A DNA stretch of 64,000 nt, from assembly GCA_003242885.1 (NCBI GenBank), contig QKMZ01000006.1:1419563-1483562 (forward strand), written 5' to 3'. Below the pieces are notes generated by a model. That model did no database searches and was not told where the DNA came from. It saw only the letters and a program-made list of their open reading frames with translations. The position numbers and the translations under genes were made by a program. Shown one piece after another: positions 8,764 to 17,696 of this stretch (the first letter of the stretch is position 1; each line of letters begins with the position of its first letter). Source of the DNA: Candidatus Melainabacteria bacterium (GTDB lineage Bacteria; Cyanobacteriota; Vampirovibrionia; Obscuribacterales; Obscuribacteraceae).

Positions 8764-9795
8764 ATGGTTGATTCTGATCGTTCGAAAGCGAATTGGGAAA
8801 AGGCATTGCGTGCAATGCCTGAAATCGAAGCCAAGCTTGGAACAGAATTGAATTGCGAATTAATCGCCTTATCTGCTTGCGCAAAAAGAACCACAATCTA
8901 TTGTCCACGACGTGAATGTGGTTTTCTCAATACAATTCCGAGCAATAATAAGCGCGTTTTTCCTTGCGGTGGTTGCAGCAAAGATATTTCCATAACGGCC
9001 GGAACTTATTTCCATAAAGTTCAAAAATTCAAGCCTCGATTAATCATGATGGAATTATATGAAAGAGGCATTGTTCTCAGCGCTAATCAGCTCGCAAAGC
9101 TAACAGGTGTGTCAACTGACACTGCAAGCAGAACATTGAAGAGACTTGCTCTTATAGCAATCAGCGAAATGAGGAATTTAGGTATAGAAATTGTTTCCGC
9201 TCTATGCGCTGACGCCGTCTGTCGCCGTACAACAAAAACTCCTGCAGGCGAACCACCGATAGCAGAAGAGACATTACTTCAACTCGAGACAAATAGACAG
9301 GAGAATGAATATTCCATTGTTGAGATGCCGGATATGAGCGAAGAAGAAAAACTTGTATTGCAAGAAATTTCAGAAAGTGGAATAACATTCGACCAACTAG
9401 CTCAAAAAATAGCTCTGAGTATCGGTGCGCTCAGCGCGGCTTTAACTGTTCTTGAGTTAAAAGGTCTCATAGAAAAACAATTCGCAGACAGTTATAGACG
9501 TTCAAAAAAACTGCATTTATCAATGACTATGCAAGAAGGCGATTTAGCGAATTCGCACAATGCAGAATTAGCAAAAATCTTCGTCAGTTTCGTCAAAGAT
9601 TTCTTCCAGGGATTAGGAAGAAAATATCTCCAGCTCTATTCAGCTCTCGACTGGATTGCAAAAGACAGGAGGCGCTGGCCATCGAACTCTTTAATTGAAT
9701 TTTGTGCATCAAACCGATGCGTTTCAGAAGAAGAGATTGAAGAATACGTGACACCTTTAGCATTTTATGTTGTGCCATCTTCTGTACTTTCATGA
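8764..9795 (+). CDS. DNA-binding protein with IS1595-type zinc ribbon and winged helix
   Basis: 343 aa from the ATG at 8764, which has AAGGA nine bases upstream; a GTG at 8746 would add six residues. Residues about 45-100 form a four-cysteine zinc ribbon (CPRRECGF ... FPCGGCSKDISITAGTYFHK) of the type found at the N-terminus of IS1595/ISXO2 transposases. An HTH segment follows (LSANQLAKLTGVSTDTASRTL). No DDE transposase catalytic core is visible. A second winged helix occupies about 205-245 (LQEISESGITFDQLAQKI), resembling the DprA-type C-terminal domain. I read this as a transposase-derived regulator rather than a mobile element: no terminal inverted repeats or target duplications flank it. 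Confidence 0.65.
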   Translation: MVDSDRSKANWEKALRAMPEIEAKLGTELNCELIALSACAKRTTIYCPRRECGFLNTIPSNNKRVFPCGGCSKDISITAGTYFHKVQKFKPRLIMMELYERGIVLSANQLAKLTGVSTDTASRTLKRLALIAISEMRNLGIEIVSALCADAVCRRTTKTPAGEPPIAEETLLQLETNRQENEYSIVEMPDMSEEEKLVLQEISESGITFDQLAQKIALSIGALSAALTVLELKGLIEKQFADSYRRSKKLHLSMTMQEGDLANSHNAELAKIFVSFVKDFFQGLGRKYLQLYSALDWIAKDRRRWPSNSLIEFCASNRCVSEEEIEEYVTPLAFYVVPSSVLS

Positions 9796-9824
9796 AAAGG
9801 AGGGTCTGCATAAGCAAACCCTCC
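9795..9824 (-). terminator. Terminator of the superoxide dismutase gene
   Basis: Arms GGAGGGTTTGC and GCAGACCCTCC pair over 11 bp around TTAT when read on the minus strand. The only non-Watson-Crick position is a G-U pair on this strand and a C-A mismatch on the other. TTTT follows. It sits 24 bases beyond the stop at 9848 and directly after the convergent gene's stop at 9795. Confidence 0.7.
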
Positions 9825-9847
9825 CATAGAATTCCAGCATTCAATGC

Positions 9848-10636
9848 TTATATTGTTGCGTCCAATCCTGTCGGATGTTTTTTAGTGATGTTGAAACGCT
9901 TACCGACAACATCCCAATCGACATTCTTCATGAAAGCGTCGAGGTACTTTGCACGGTCAATTCCGTAGTCAACCATGTAAGCGTGTTCGTAGACATCTAA
10001 AACAAGAAGTGGAACAAAGTTCGCTGGTGAGCCAATGTTGTGGGTATCGAGACCGAACGAATCAATGAATCCACCACGTGTGTTGTATCCAATCACCACC
10101 CAACCACGCACGCTCTTACCTGCGGCCTTGAGGAAATCATTGAACTTCGCCATTGTTCCCCAACGCTCTTCCATTGCCGACTTGAGATCGCCGGTTGGCT
10201 CTCCACCCTTACCACCAAGGTTTCCGAAATAGAATTCGTGATAGATAACACCGTTCACAGCAAAACTCTGTTCAACAAGCATTTCACGAATGGGTGAATA
10301 TGTGGCATTTGCTGAAGCCAATTCAACTTCTTTCAGCTTGCTGCGAAGTTCATTGGCTTTGCCGATGTAGCCTTTGTACAGCTTAAGGTGCTGCTCTATC
10401 TGACTTGCCGACAATCCATCCAACTTCCCTTGCAATCCGGAAAAGTCTTTAGCTACGTAAGGTTCAGGTCCGCTCGCTGCTGGCGCAGTTGCTCCGCCGG
10501 CTGCCGCAAATGCTGGAGCGACCAGTGCTCCTGCAGCCGCAACTGCTCCCATAGTCAAAACTTCTCTTCTTGTAAGTAGTCCTGCTTTGGACACTTCATA
10601 GTTACCAATAATTTCCTTGTCTGACTTTCCTGCCAT
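9848..10636 (-). CDS. Tat-exported Fe/Mn superoxide dismutase
   Basis: 262 aa; converts superoxide to hydrogen peroxide and oxygen. The N-terminus carries a twin-arginine signal (TRREVLTMGAVAAAGALV), so the folded, metal-loaded enzyme should act outside the cytoplasmic membrane. AGGAGG lies four bases before the ATG. Metal ligands by alignment to E. coli SodB are His in IEQHLKLY, His in VIYHEFYFGN, and Asp and His in LDVYEHAYMVDYG. Differences from the usual enzyme: the HH pair after the first ligand is replaced by Leu/Tyr/Lys, and the FeSOD Gln69 position is Gly. A His in THNIGSP may fill the second-sphere site, as in mycobacterial enzymes. Activity is likely but metal preference is not predictable. 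Confidence 0.88.
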   Translation of the reverse strand: MAGKSDKEIIGNYEVSKAGLLTRREVLTMGAVAAAGALVAPAFAAAGGATAPAASGPEPYVAKDFSGLQGKLDGLSASQIEQHLKLYKGYIGKANELRSKLKEVELASANATYSPIREMLVEQSFAVNGVIYHEFYFGNLGGKGGEPTGDLKSAMEERWGTMAKFNDFLKAAGKSVRGWVVIGYNTRGGFIDSFGLDTHNIGSPANFVPLLVLDVYEHAYMVDYGIDRAKYLDAFMKNVDWDVVGKRFNITKKHPTGLDATI

Positions 10637-10859
10637 ACCGCCTCCTGTTGATAACTCAAATTCTTTCTCTTACACGTCAAAACTGAAAATACAAAACCCC
10701 TGTGTATTAATTCAGCGTCGAATTTAGCTTAATTGCTGCTTTCAAGAAGCGCTCTCCAAGACGAAAAGCGCTACCCTTACAAGACGCCTCATAAGAGTTT
10801 TTCAGCTTAACACATCAGCTCTACATTAAGCCTGCCGCAAATCGCAAAGAGAAATCACT

Positions 10860-12365
10860 ATGCCCTCTACGAAACCTACACCGACAATGAACGAAGAGAA
10901 AAAAGAAAGCACTTCCCTGGCACAGCCAAGCGCAAGCTATAGCCTGACTTTGAGGCTGAAGATCACAAATCGGCCGGGCATGCTTGGCAAGGTTACATCG
11001 TTAATTGGTGAGATCGGCGGAGACATCGGTGCAATTGATATTCACGGCGTAGAGAAAGGTCATATTATTCGTGATATTACGGTCAATGTGCGCGATTCAG
11101 AGCACGGAGAAGAGCTGGTCAAGGCACTTAATACAGTGGACGGCATTCAAGTAATCAACGTCTCAGATCGAACTTTCTTAATGCATTTGGGCGGAAAAAT
11201 TCGCATAGCAAATAAAGTTCCGCTGGCAACCAGAGATGATTTGTCTATGGCCTATACGCCAGGCGTGGCCAGGGTTTGCATGGCCATACATCACGAACCG
11301 GAAAACGCATATAAGTTAACAATCAAACGCAATTCTGTAGCCGTAGTTTCAGATGGTACCGCGGTATTGGGATTGGGAAATATCGGACCAAAAGCAGCGA
11401 TGCCTGTCATGGAAGGCAAAGCAATGCTCTTTAAAGAGTTCGGGAAAGTTGATGCATATCCAATTTGTTTGGACACACAGGACACAGAAGAAATTATCAA
11501 AGCAGTCAAATACATTGCCCCCGGATTTGGTGGCATCAATTTGGAAGATATATCAGCTCCTAGATGTTTTGAAATTGAAGCGCGTCTCAAAAAGGAGCTA
11601 GATATCCCCGTTTTCCACGATGATCAACATGGAACGGCAGTGGTCGTGTTGGCTGCGCTTATCAATGCCCTAAAAATCGTCGACAAGAAAATGGAGAATC
11701 TCAAAGTAATTGTCAGCGGTGTTGGCGCTGCTGGAGTTGCTTGCTCAAAAATTTTGATGTCGGCGGGCGTCAAGAACATTACAGGTTTCGACCGTTCTGG
11801 TGCGATTTATAAGGGTCGCACTGAAAACATGAATTCAATGAAGGAATGGTTTGCTGACCATACCAATCCTGAGATGTTAAAGGGCTCTCTAAAGGATGCG
11901 ATGAAGGGTGCCGATCTTTACCTTGGACTGTCGGGACCAGGAACCGTAAAAGCAGACTACCTCAAAGACATGGCTAAAGACGCGATTGTATTTGCTATGG
12001 CTAACCCCATTCCAGAGATCATGCCGGAGGAAGCAATGCCGCATGTTCGCATTATGGCGACGGGTCGTTCCGACTATCCAAACCAAATCAATAATGTACT
12101 TTGCTTCCCTGGTATCTTCAGGGGGGCACTCGACTGTCATGCGACAGATATTAATGAAGAGATGAAACTTGCGGCCGCCCACGCAATCGCTGCGGTCATC
12201 CAAGAAAATGAATTGCACGAAGACTACATAGTGCCTGGCGTATTCAACCAAACAATAGCTCCATCCGTTGCAAAAGCAGTTGTAGAAGCGGCAAACAGGA
12301 CCGGGGTTGCCCGCAAGTACAAAGAGAGCTTAATTCCCATTCCTGACGAGCAAATAGAAGCCTGA
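10860..12365 (+). CDS. NAD(P)-dependent malic enzyme with N-terminal ACT domain
   Basis: 501 aa; decarboxylates malate to pyruvate with reduction of NAD(P). An ACT regulatory domain fills about 22-100 (LRLKITNRPGMLGKVTSLIG), implying allosteric control by a small ligand, probably an amino acid. The malic enzyme N-terminal domain follows (LSMAYTPGVARVC, VVSDGTAVLGLGNIG, PVFHDDQHGTA), then the dinucleotide-binding domain (VIVSGVGAAGVACSKIL) and FALANP-like FAMANPIPEI. Length and motif order match the ACT-fused bacterial family. The ribosome-binding site is weak. It is divergent from superoxide dismutase across 223 bases. Cofactor choice (NAD or NADP) cannot be settled by eye. Confidence 0.92.
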   Translation: MPSTKPTPTMNEEKKESTSLAQPSASYSLTLRLKITNRPGMLGKVTSLIGEIGGDIGAIDIHGVEKGHIIRDITVNVRDSEHGEELVKALNTVDGIQVINVSDRTFLMHLGGKIRIANKVPLATRDDLSMAYTPGVARVCMAIHHEPENAYKLTIKRNSVAVVSDGTAVLGLGNIGPKAAMPVMEGKAMLFKEFGKVDAYPICLDTQDTEEIIKAVKYIAPGFGGINLEDISAPRCFEIEARLKKELDIPVFHDDQHGTAVVVLAALINALKIVDKKMENLKVIVSGVGAAGVACSKILMSAGVKNITGFDRSGAIYKGRTENMNSMKEWFADHTNPEMLKGSLKDAMKGADLYLGLSGPGTVKADYLKDMAKDAIVFAMANPIPEIMPEEAMPHVRIMATGRSDYPNQINNVLCFPGIFRGALDCHATDINEEMKLAAAHAIAAVIQENELHEDYIVPGVFNQTIAPSVAKAVVEAANRTGVARKYKESLIPIPDEQIEA

Positions 12366-12460
12366 ACTGAGTTTCCGTCTCTTGACGTAGTAATAGGGTA
12401 AGCTTAAGCTGGCAATATGGTCTAAGCTAAATATAGTGATGTTTTACGAGGCTGTTGGCG

Positions 12461-12769
12461 ATGAGTGACGTCGAGCGTAGAAGAAAGCAGCGCGAGTATG
12501 AAGCAATGCTTCGCGAAGACAAAGAACGTGAAGAGCGCAAGAAAAAAGAGGCTCGTGAACGCATGCGCATAAAGCAAGATATGGATAGAGCTCGCATTTT
12601 GGAAATGGCAGCATCCAAACAGAAAGAGCGCCGCGAGTATGACCAAAAAGCCATCGAAGCAAAGCAAGAAGCTCACATTAAAGAGCTAGAACGCTTGAAA
12701 CGAATTGAGTACAGGATATTCAACAACCTTCCTCCGGATCCGGAAGACGAGCTGCCAATAGAAACTTAA
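12461..12769 (+). CDS. Small highly charged coiled-coil protein
   Basis: 102 aa from the ATG at 12461; an in-frame TTG six bases upstream is less likely. About half of the residues are Lys, Arg or Glu in a continuous helix (about 4-90) with heptad-like spacing, ending in an acidic Pro-rich tail (LPPDPEDELPIET). No known domain. It is 95 bases after the malic enzyme on the same strand and converges on DUF190 with a one-base gap. The opposite strand also has long open frames, but those encode Cys/Phe/Ser-rich nonsense, which supports this strand. Confidence 0.6.
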   Translation: MSDVERRRKQREYEAMLREDKEREERKKKEARERMRIKQDMDRARILEMAASKQKERREYDQKAIEAKQEAHIKELERLKRIEYRIFNNLPPDPEDELPIET

Positions 12770-12770
12770 A

Positions 12771-13106
12771 TCAGTTCTTTTGTTTTCTAAATAGTCTTAT
12801 CTGGGCTGGCTCGATTGTGGCCAGTCCTTCTTTTATTGCCTCTTCAACAAAAGGCAAAAACTGCTCGATTTTATCCGGCATATCGATAATTTCAATAACG
12901 ATCGGGAGATTAGCAGAAATATCTAAAATCTTGCTTGAGTGCATCTGGCTGTGGGCGCCAAATCCAGCGATTCCTCTGACTGCGGTGCCTCCCGCCAAAC
13001 CATGCTCTTTTGCCTTCTTCAGAAGCCACTCGTACACAAGGACACCTTGATACTTATCGGTTTCACCAACAAATACCCTTAAAACTTGTCCGGTGCTGCC
13101 CAGCAT
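12771..13106 (-). CDS. DUF190 protein (CrcB-associated, PII-like fold)
   Basis: 111 aa, cytoplasmic. The sequence matches the DUF190 family, which has a ferredoxin-like PII-type fold and is commonly encoded next to CrcB (QVLRVFVGETDKYQGVLVYE, GGTAVRGIAGFGAHSQMH, LPIVIEIIDMPDKIEQFLP). Its ribosome-binding site GGAGG lies inside the last codons of crcB and its ATG is two bases after the crcB stop, so translation is probably coupled. Its exact role in fluoride export is unproven; a regulatory or trimeric accessory role is inferred. Confidence 0.88.
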   Translation of the reverse strand: MLGSTGQVLRVFVGETDKYQGVLVYEWLLKKAKEHGLAGGTAVRGIAGFGAHSQMHSSKILDISANLPIVIEIIDMPDKIEQFLPFVEEAIKEGLATIEPAQIRLFRKQKN

Positions 13107-13108
13107 TG

Positions 13109-13492
13109 CTAACCTCCATGTACGAGTCTGGCAACAACAACGCCCAGCCAGACAAAAATCAGCCCCAAAACAACCTGACCTACGGCATTTGCAGTTGCAA
13201 AAATGTACTCTCCATCTCTAATGAGCTGGAAAGTCTCAATGCCAAAGCTGGAAAAAGTTGTAAAACCGCCCAACAAACCTACAAATACAAAAAGGCGCAA
13301 TTCACCCTGCAATAATCCGCGTGATTCGGACAATTGCATCAGATAACCAATCACCAAACAGCCAAGTACGTTAACAACGAATGTCCCCAGGGGAAACATC
13401 CACCCGCCGGATGCTTTATGCACAAAAGTGCTGCACAAAAAACGGAGAATACCGCCTATTCCAGCACCTATGAATATAAACAAGTAGCTCAA
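13109..13492 (-). CDS. crcB: CrcB/Fluc fluoride channel
   Basis: 127 aa, four membrane helices, exports fluoride across the inner membrane. Family hallmarks are present: GGILRF near the N-terminus, GTFVVNVLGC in helix 2 and GGFTTFSSFG, the break and Phe-box region of helix 3. The start appears to be TTG at 13492; no ATG fits without losing helix 1. Fluc channels act as dual-topology homodimers or as heterodimer pairs; only one copy is present here. DUF190 follows directly. No fluoride riboswitch is recognisable upstream. Confidence 0.9.
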   Translation of the reverse strand: MSYLFIFIGAGIGGILRFLCSTFVHKASGGWMFPLGTFVVNVLGCLVIGYLMQLSESRGLLQGELRLFVFVGLLGGFTTFSSFGIETFQLIRDGEYIFATANAVGQVVLGLIFVWLGVVVARLVHGG

Positions 13493-13899
13493 AATAATTC
13501 TCGAAAAACCAAATTATAATCGCCCGGCCAATCCAAGAAAAAAGACCGTTAACGACCTTTTTTCTACAGCTCTGTCTGCACCTGCGAAAAGGCAATCAGG
13601 CGCCGAAATTTTTGAAAACGTTAGGGATAAATAAAGGTTGTCAAGTTTTGGGTATGGTTTTGATAGATTAGCAAATACAAGGGCGTTGACGAAACACCTG
13701 ACACCAAACAAACCAATCCATACAAAAGCACCAAAGCAACATACCTCGTTTTTCCATCGAACCCAAATCTACGATTGAACAACGGCGTATAAGCGAATCA
13801 AGTAAAACATCGCACCTAGCAAGTGCGCGGCTGCACTTGATTCTCAGCCAAAAATTACCGCCCGAAGGCAAACCTACCGGCTGGCAATACCCTCTTGGG
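13493..13899. other. Intergenic region upstream of crcB
   Basis: 407 bases. Apart from the palindromic terminator at 13537 I see no convincing gene. The longest minus-strand frame (to 13668) is Cys/Arg/Trp-rich, lacks a ribosome-binding site and overlaps the TPR gene. A conserved crcB-motif riboswitch (GGCGATG and GCTAATGAC core) is not present. Confidence 0.5.
13537..13564 (-). terminator. Palindromic terminator repeat, copy 2
   Basis: 28-bp palindrome GAAAAAAGACCGTT plus its imperfect mirror. On the minus strand the two arm differences are G-U and U-G pairs; on the plus strand they are A-C and C-A mismatches, so the minus-strand RNA folds better. It lies between the TPR gene (stop at 13900) and crcB (start at 13492), both on the minus strand. 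Confidence 0.65.
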
Positions 13900-14739
13900 C
13901 TATTGTCCAGCCTCTGGTAGCTTTTTGGCGTCATCAAATGCATGTGCATCGCGGATGGTGGCAGGATGCTCAGGCAAACCTAGCATCTTGCGCATCTCTG
14001 CAAGCAATTCATCGCCCTGCTTCACCCTATTTGTACTGCGCAGAAGCATGGCATAGTCTTGCAAGGTATCGATAGAAACTGATTCATAGCTACGTCTGTC
14101 GACTTTCGGATCAGTCTTCTTCTCAGCCAATCGTGCCATCGCTCTCTCATATAGTTTTTCGGCTTCTTGGTACTTTCCTAAGACCGTATAGACATCGGCC
14201 AGCTCAGACTCAAGCTCAGCTCTTTGAAGTGTGTTTTCTTTACCCAGTCCATCCAATATCTTGAGGCCTTTCAGGTAACTAACCGAAGCTAATTCAAACT
14301 TCGATGTGCCTCTGTAGCAGTCTGCAAGATCAGCCAGGTCCGCTACCCATTCACGAGTTTCTTCAGCAATTTCTGCTTGACTGGCGTGCTGTGCTTTCAA
14401 TCTAGCGACAGCTCTTTGCGCTAGCGCAACCGACTGGCTAAACAGCGGAATAGCATCTCTAAAATCGGCCTTCTGATAGTTCAACTCTGCAAGATCGCGC
14501 AGAGTATTGCGATAACGTTTGTCGTCTGTGCCATACCGTTTTGCTTGAAAAAGAGCGGCGCGCAGAAATTTTTCCGCTTCAGGAAAACGACTGTGTCGCT
14601 GATCCATGTACTCTTTTGCTTTTTTAGAATAATCGTCGTAGAGCGAAGGTGCAGCCTCAGCAGCTACCATTATGTTTAGGCCGAGGGATAAAGACGCCGC
14701 AAAATAGAACCATTTGCCTCTGGGTTTTACTTGGCTCAT
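13900..14739 (-). CDS. Secreted TPR-repeat protein
   Basis: 279 aa from the ATG at 14739, preferred over a TTG at 14760 because GGAG/GGAAAG precedes it and a signal peptide follows (GKWFYFAASLSLGLNIM, cleavage near AEAAP). The mature part consists of TPR-like helical pairs (KFLRAALFQAKRYGTD, AIPLFSQSVALAQRAV, YQEAEKLYERAMARLAEK), probably a periplasmic protein-interaction scaffold. It is the last gene of a glyA / WecA-like / TPR run, 21 bases after the glycosyltransferase stop. No enzymatic domain seen. Confidence 0.8.
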   Translation of the reverse strand: MSQVKPRGKWFYFAASLSLGLNIMVAAEAAPSLYDDYSKKAKEYMDQRHSRFPEAEKFLRAALFQAKRYGTDDKRYRNTLRDLAELNYQKADFRDAIPLFSQSVALAQRAVARLKAQHASQAEIAEETREWVADLADLADCYRGTSKFELASVSYLKGLKILDGLGKENTLQRAELESELADVYTVLGKYQEAEKLYERAMARLAEKKTDPKVDRRSYESVSIDTLQDYAMLLRSTNRVKQGDELLAEMRKMLGLPEHPATIRDAHAFDDAKKLPEAGQ

Positions 14740-14760
14740 CAACTTTCCATCTCCAATCAA

Positions 14761-16086
14761 TTAACTATCAGCCTGGTCTGAATCAGGCGTTGGCGGCTCT
14801 TCTACAGCATCTCCATAGACTTCTGTCGGCGTCATTTTGCGACGATTCCTATGTCCGTTCAAGACCAATGCAAAGAAAAAGGCCATCAGCAGAACAGAGC
14901 CGCCAACTTGCAAGAAATACCAGTGTTGCCCGACAAAGAATGCCGCTACCAAACCAAGCAATGAAGAAACCGCGTAAATAACATAAGCTGTCTTTTTCTG
15001 CGAAAGCCCAGTATCCAAAAGCCGATGGTGAATGTGTTGGCGATCAGGCTCGAACACTGATTTCCCACGCGCAGCTCGGCGCACAATTGCCCACGAAGTA
15101 TCGAGCAGAGGAAAGAATAAAATCAGAAGTACTAGAAATGCTGTAGGCACAATCACTGTCGCAGCAGCTGCGCCTTTTATCACTCCCGTAATTGATATTG
15201 CCGCTAATACAAAACCGACTAAATAGGCCCCAGAATCTCCAAGAAAGATCCGCGCGGGGTTGAAATTCCAACGCAAAAATCCTAATAGCGCTCCTGCTAA
15301 AACAGCTGCCATCAGTCCAGCATAAGGCTTATCAATGCTGTCTGCCAGAGAGATACTCCAGATAGTCAGTGCCGATATTAGTGACACACCTGCTGCCAAA
15401 CCATCCATACCATCAATTAAGTTGACGGCATTGGCGACGCCCACCAACCACAATATAGTAATCGGCAAAGAAAGGAGTCCTAGTTGAATTGGTTCACCCG
15501 GTACAAGATGAAGAAACCCAAGATCTATAGGCACCCAGGCAGTCGGTATCGGAATTGCTCGAATCCGCACACCTAGAGAATAAGCGGCACCGGCAGCCAA
15601 AACTTGAATCACCAGTTTCATTTTTGCAGGCAGCGATTCCAAATCGTCAATCAAACCAAGAATAAAAACGATGGTCCCACCTACAGCGATCCCCAGTCCG
15701 CCTTCTACTATTCGAGCATCCTGTGGAAAACGCCCTGTGATCACAGCCAGAGCTGTTATCGTCAAAATAAAACTCATGTAGATGCCGACACCACCAAGAC
15801 GCGGCACAGCTACCGTGTGAATACGACGTTCGTCGCCAGGCTTATCTACAAGACCCAATTTCAAAGCGCGCTGCCGAATTTCCGGCGTCAACCACCAGCT
15901 AACTGCAAGAGCGATTAGAAAGCCAGGAATATGCGTCTCGTCCAGCTTATTCTGCGAGATGAGCACAGTCCAGCCAATGCCGACAAAGAGCACCAACAAC
16001 TGGCAAATAATCGTTCCATATCCAGTTCGCTTTTTAGGTGGCACTACTTTTGTATTCGCTGTTGTTTTGGTTTGACTACTTAGCAC
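14761..16086 (-). CDS. WecA/TagO-like undecaprenyl-phosphate sugar-1-phosphate transferase
   Basis: About 441 aa, polytopic membrane enzyme that moves a sugar-1-phosphate from a UDP-sugar to undecaprenyl phosphate, the first step of a surface polysaccharide. Motifs: [13 protein letters not shown], the Asp pair [45 protein letters not shown], and HIHHRLL, which places it with WecA/TagO rather than MraY. The start is unclear. A frame extends far into glyA, but the realistic start is GTG 16086, overlapping the glyA stop by 11 bases, or GTG 16044. The sugar and the end product are not known; it could serve O-antigen, teichoic-like polymers or lipid-linked glycans. Confidence 0.88.
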   Translation of the reverse strand: MLSSQTKTTANTKVVPPKKRTGYGTIICQLLVLFVGIGWTVLISQNKLDETHIPGFLIALAVSWWLTPEIRQRALKLGLVDKPGDERRIHTVAVPRLGGVGIYMSFILTITALAVITGRFPQDARIVEGGLGIAVGGTIVFILGLIDDLESLPAKMKLVIQVLAAGAAYSLGVRIRAIPIPTAWVPIDLGFLHLVPGEPIQLGLLSLPITILWLVGVANAVNLIDGMDGLAAGVSLISALTIWSISLADSIDKPYAGLMAAVLAGALLGFLRWNFNPARIFLGDSGAYLVGFVLAAISITGVIKGAAAATVIVPTAFLVLLILFFPLLDTSWAIVRRAARGKSVFEPDRQHIHHRLLDTGLSQKKTAYVIYAVSSLLGLVAAFFVGQHWYFLQVGGSVLLMAFFFALVLNGHRNRRKMTPTEVYGDAVEEPPTPDSDQADS

Positions 16087-17338
16087 GAACCAACTCGTCT
16101 TCTGAGCGATAAAGCGGGAAGCGATCGCACAATTCAGAGACTTGCTTGAATATGCGCTCATGCACCGCTGAATCTTCCGGACTGCGCAATTTCTCGGCAA
16201 TCAGGCGTCCAACAATCTCCATTTCTGCCACGCCCAATCCGCGCGAAGTCACAGCTGGCGTGCCAATTCTAATTCCGCTAGTAACCATTGGTTTTTCAGG
16301 ATCATTGGGCACTGCATTCTTGTTGGTAGTGATATGAACAGTCTCAAGAATCGCGCAGGCCTTTTTGCCGGTCATTTTGATCGGTCTTAAGTCCACAGTC
16401 ATGAGGTGATTGTCGGTTCCACCCGATACGATTGCCAGGCCCTCAGCCATAATTGTCTCTGCCAATTTTTTAGCATTGTCGACAATTCGCTTTTGATAAG
16501 TCTTGAACTCAGGTTGCAATGCTTCGTGAAAAGCCACTGCTTTAGCTGCAATTACATGCTCTAGAGGACCACCCTGCAAGCCAGGGAAGACCGCCTTGTC
16601 TATTTCTTTGGCAAACTCTTCCTGGCACATGGTGACGCCACCGCGCGGACCGCGCAGAGTTTTGTGAGTAGTCGTAGTGACAAAGTGTGCATGAGGAAAC
16701 GCGTTCGGATGCAAACCAGCCACAATCAAACCAGCGATGTGAGCCACATCGGCCATCAAATATGCGCCTACCTCGTCCGCGATTTTTCGGAAGCGCTCAA
16801 AATCAATTATGCGCGGATAGTTGCTGGCGCCGCAGATGATCAATTTCGGCTTAACTTCTTTGGCGATTTTGAGAACATTGTCGTAATCGATCCTTCCTGT
16901 TTCAGGGTCAACTCCATAACTATGAACGTTGAACCACTTGCCTGAAAAATTGACAGGAGAACCATGAGTCAAGTGACCACCTTGATCGAGGGCCATGCCC
17001 ATAATGGTGTCGCCTGGTTGCAGCATTGCAAAGAAAACAGCCATATTGGCTTGCGCGCCGCTATGTGGCTGTACATTGGCGTGCGGAGCGTTAAAAAGTT
17101 TTTTCAAGCGGTCGATTGCAAGTTGCTCGACACCGTCAACGAACTCGCAACCACCGTAATAACGTTTGCCCGGCAGTCCCTCTGCATACTTATTGGTAAG
17201 AACAGAACCTTGAGCTTCCAGAACGGCTCTGGAAACGAAGTTTTCGCTCGCGATTAGCTCCAGCCCGTGCCGTTGCCGATTCAACTCTTTGTTGATTTGC
17301 TCAAAGACTTCCGGATCAACTTCTTTCAGTCCAGCCAC
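16076..17338 (-). CDS. glyA: Serine hydroxymethyltransferase
   Basis: 420 aa, full length. PLP enzyme interconverting serine plus tetrahydrofolate with glycine plus methylene-tetrahydrofolate; cytoplasmic, homodimer or tetramer. Key motifs: [59 protein letters not shown], and the PLP lysine in [17 protein letters not shown] start with GGGAG seven bases upstream. The downstream glycosyltransferase gene overlaps its 3' end. Confidence 0.97.
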   Translation of the reverse strand: MAGLKEVDPEVFEQINKELNRQRHGLELIASENFVSRAVLEAQGSVLTNKYAEGLPGKRYYGGCEFVDGVEQLAIDRLKKLFNAPHANVQPHSGAQANMAVFFAMLQPGDTIMGMALDQGGHLTHGSPVNFSGKWFNVHSYGVDPETGRIDYDNVLKIAKEVKPKLIICGASNYPRIIDFERFRKIADEVGAYLMADVAHIAGLIVAGLHPNAFPHAHFVTTTTHKTLRGPRGGVTMCQEEFAKEIDKAVFPGLQGGPLEHVIAAKAVAFHEALQPEFKTYQKRIVDNAKKLAETIMAEGLAIVSGGTDNHLMTVDLRPIKMTGKKACAILETVHITTNKNAVPNDPEKPMVTSGIRIGTPAVTSRGLGVAEMEIVGRLIAEKLRSPEDSAVHERIFKQVSELCDRFPLYRSEDELVRAK

Positions 17339-17696
17339 GGCAAAACTCCCTTTTTTGGCAACGTACGGCTTGTATTTTAGCCGCTTCCCATCTTCCTTGT
17401 CGGCTACTTGTAAACTCGAAAATCAGTTCCTAACACAAATCTTTCCAGGCTTTGAGCGAAAGACTAAAGAGAACCAACGCGATTTGCGACTGATCCGGCG
17501 CCTGGCACGGCTCCATCAAATCCCCGAAACAACTGCCGGCAGCACAATGCGACGCCTGCAACCCTTTTGTTGTCATTGAAACTCCGCTGATACTTTTGCG
17601 CTTTTAAATGAAAGTTGCCAGCAATGTGTTGCAAAGAATTTGCAACATTTCACCTCTAGCTTTGGAGTGTGGGCTCCGCTTACCAAAAACCACCAG
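17339..17696. other. Divergent intergenic region glyA / papain-like gene
   Basis: 358 bases between divergent genes. It must hold both promoters, but I see no convincing -35/-10 pair, riboswitch or small gene. A glycine-riboswitch core is not recognisable on the glyA strand. Confidence 0.4.

Noticed and set aside
8764-9795. Intact IS1595 insertion sequence
   Set aside because: No DDE catalytic core and no inverted repeats or target-site duplication around the gene.
12422-12676. Several overlapping minus-strand frames opposite the charged coiled-coil gene
   Set aside because: They are mirror images of Glu/Lys/Arg codons (giving Phe/Leu/Ser/Cys); no start signals.
13493-13899. Fluoride riboswitch (crcB motif) ahead of crcB
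   Set aside because: The required conserved blocks (GGCGATG stem, AACG and GCTAATGAC/CTAC core) were not found on the minus strand; the only similar string GGCGCCTGATTGCC does not fit the fold.
13668-13949. A 93-codon minus-strand frame after the TPR gene
   Set aside because: Cys/Trp/Arg-rich, no ribosome-binding site, overlaps the end of the TPR gene in another frame.
17339-17696. Glycine riboswitch ahead of glyA
   Set aside because: No tandem aptamer-like conserved core could be recognised on the minus strand.
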